DNA from: an uncultured Bacteroides sp.
GTDB lineage: Bacteria > Bacteroidota > Bacteroidia > Bacteroidales > Bacteroidaceae
DNA length: 64,000 bases
Direction of reading: 5' to 3'
Assembly: GCA_902492205.1 (NCBI GenBank)
Contig: CABUKU010000005.1
Location: 62,001-126,000, forward strand
Shown here: one piece after another, positions 62,537-64,000 of the stretch
Layout of the letters: the number at the start of each line of letters is the position of its first letter
How positions within the stretch are numbered: position 1 is the first letter of the stretch
The notes under the pieces: generated by a model
The model's input: the letters and a program-made list of their open reading frames with translations, nothing else
The model's database searches: none
What the model was told of the DNA's origin: nothing
Translations under genes and position numbers: made by a program

Positions 62537-64000
62537 ATGAAGAATAAAAAATATATCGTAGTTCTGTTTGCTTTGTTGTTCCTTTGTAAAGGCATGGCAT
62601 TAGATGCGCAAACATCGTTGCGGCAGGCATTTCAGACACCACCCGAAGAAGCCAGACCGTGGTGCTTTTGGTATTGGATGTTCGGGGCGGTTTCCAAAGC
62701 CGGAATTAAAGCCGATCTTGAAGCTATGCATCAAGCCGGTTTGGGCGGAACGTACCTTATGCCCATAAAATCGCCGGAACAATGGCCTAATTATCCGAAT
62801 CCCGTTTCGCAACTGACTCCCGAATGGTGGGAAATGGTGCGTTACAGTATGCAGATCGCCGATAGTTTGGGATTGAAGTTGGGTATGCACATTTGTGATG
62901 GCTTTGCTTTGGCGGGTGGTCCGTGGATTACCCCAAAAGAATCCATGCAAAAGGTGGTTTGGAGTGATACGATTGTTAGTGGTGGAAAACAGAATATTGT
63001 TCTTCCCCAACCCGAAAGTTACGAAGGATATTATGAAGATATTGCTCTGTATGCATTGCCATATTCAATAGAAGAGAGTAAAGAAAAACCAGTGATTACT
63101 ACATCAAAAGGTGTGACTCCCACAAAAGACGGAACAGGTTTTGCCGCTTCGGCTAAAGATTATTATTCATTGTCTCCGGAAGAAGGAGGATTTTGGATAC
63201 AATATGCATATCAAGAACTTTTTACTTGCCGGAATATTGAAGTAATCCTTTCGGGCAACAACTATCAGGCACATCGCTTAAAGGTAATGGCAAGTGATGA
63301 CGGTGTGAATTTCCGTTTTATAAAGCAACTTGTCCCTGCTCGTCAAGGATGGCAGAATACCGATGAAAATTCTACTCATGTAATTCCTGCTACGACTGCA
63401 CGTTATTTCCGTTTCTATTGGACTCCCGAGGGTAGTGAACCGGGGTGTGAAGACATGGATGCTGCAAAGTGGAAACCCAATTTAAAGATAAAGACGTTGG
63501 TTTTGGGCAGTGAACCGAAGATTAGCCAATGGGAAGGTAAAGCAGGATTGGTATGGCGTGTTGCTGCCCGTACCACAGAAAAGGAAATTCCGCAAGCAGA
63601 TTGTATAAAGAAAAAGGATATAATCAACCTTACCGCTTCTATGAAGAATGGTAAGTTGATGGCCCGTTTGCCTAAAGGTACATGGAAGCTGCTTCGTATG
63701 GGGCATACGGCAACCGGACATACCAATGCAACCGGAGGTGGAGGTAAAGGACTGGAATGTGATAAGTTCAGTACCGTTGCCGTAAAAAAACAATTCGACA
63801 ACTGGTTTGGCAAAGCATTCACAGAAACCGATCCGGTATTGGCACGCCGAGTGTTGAAGTATATGCATGTAGATAGCTGGGAATGCGGCTCGCAGAATTG
63901 GAGTGATAACTTTGTAACAGAGTTTGGAATACGTCGAGGCTATGACCTGATGCCTTATCTTCCTTTATTGGCAGGTGTGCCTATGGAAAATGTGGAGACT
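62537..64000 (+). CDS. GH106 alpha-L-rhamnosidase, BT0986-like, N-terminal part
   Basis: The frame opens with ATG at 62537 (MKNKKYIVVLFALLFLCKG, signal ending near LDAQT) and stays open for 488 codons to the window end, so the gene is cut by the window. Family features are FQTPPEEARPWCFWYWMFGAVS at the start of the mature protein, then LEAMHQAGLGGTYLMP, LGLKLGMHICDGFALAGGPW and YMHVDSWECGSQNW. These are typical of the large GH106 rhamnosidases annotated as glycosyl hydrolase family. BT0986 removes a rhamnose from side chain B of RG-II. It is divergent from GH127. The C-terminal modules and any downstream genes are outside the window. Confidence 0.9.
   Translation, partial: MKNKKYIVVLFALLFLCKGMALDAQTSLRQAFQTPPEEARPWCFWYWMFGAVSKAGIKADLEAMHQAGLGGTYLMPIKSPEQWPNYPNPVSQLTPEWWEMVRYSMQIADSLGLKLGMHICDGFALAGGPWITPKESMQKVVWSDTIVSGGKQNIVLPQPESYEGYYEDIALYALPYSIEESKEKPVITTSKGVTPTKDGTGFAASAKDYYSLSPEEGGFWIQYAYQELFTCRNIEVILSGNNYQAHRLKVMASDDGVNFRFIKQLVPARQGWQNTDENSTHVIPATTARYFRFYWTPEGSEPGCEDMDAAKWKPNLKIKTLVLGSEPKISQWEGKAGLVWRVAARTTEKEIPQADCIKKKDIINLTASMKNGKLMARLPKGTWKLLRMGHTATGHTNATGGGGKGLECDKFSTVAVKKQFDNWFGKAFTETDPVLARRVLKYMHVDSWECGSQNWSDNFVTEFGIRRGYDLMPYLPLLAGVPMENVET

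Overview
The window is a stretch of a Bacteroidales chromosome, most likely a gut Bacteroides or a close relative. The signs are SusC/SusD outer-membrane pairs, signal peptides and lipoboxes on nearly every enzyme, FecR-type anti-sigma and STN domains, an NVEALA peptide, a LruC protein, and perfect matches to the Bacteroides -7 element TAnnTTTG ahead of several genes. I cannot name the species.

Layout. Positions 1-2218 are housekeeping: the start of a secreted M64-type peptidase (minus), a divergent Lrp/AsnC regulator, and a thyA-folA pair (minus). From 2465 to 43746 everything is on the plus strand. This part runs: a secreted xylose-isomerase-like barrel protein; SusC and SusD; PL1 lyase, DUF3826, GH43-like, GH143-GH142, GH78, GH28 and a pectin esterase resembling CE19; an NVEALA peptide plus beta-propeller lipoprotein; GH95, GH105, GH140 and GH78-GH33; an ECF sigma/anti-sigma module between two related carboxypeptidase-regulatory-like proteins; GH141 and GH78; and a periplasmic protein with TonB-C-like repeats. 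From 44066 to 62405 the genes are on the minus strand, listed by increasing coordinate: GH137-GH2, GH138, GH2, LacZ-like GH2, LruC lipoprotein and GH127. At 62537 a plus-strand GH106 gene begins and runs off the window.

This enzyme set matches, family for family, the rhamnogalacturonan-II (RG-II) utilisation loci characterised in B. thetaiotaomicron (about BT0977-BT1030). The blocks resemble BT1017-BT1024, BT1010-BT1013, BT1001-BT1003, BT0992/0993, BT0996/0997 and BT0986, but in a different order and with accessory insertions. BT numbers are given from memory and no alignment was run. Together the genes would bind and import RG-II fragments (SusC/D), cut the homogalacturonan backbone (PL1, GH28), remove methyl esters (CE19-like), and strip side chains A-F one sugar at a time in the periplasm. 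Genes expected to complete the set (for example GH139 and a GH43 arabinopyranosidase) and a hybrid two-component sensor are not in the window.

Beyond the enzymes, the most unusual structure is in three long intergenic spacers. Each lies between a terminator-like hairpin and the next gene, and each holds a tandem array of short motifs spaced exactly 22 bp apart. The motifs differ completely from array to array (CCCTAGGG, TTGACA-nn-TGTCAA, GTTAGTGTACACTAAC) but the period is identical. Other items of note are heptanucleotide repeats inside two GH2 genes, an ECF sigma module whose STN protein has no beta-barrel, and an esterase that carries an STN-like domain in front and a DUF3826-like domain behind.
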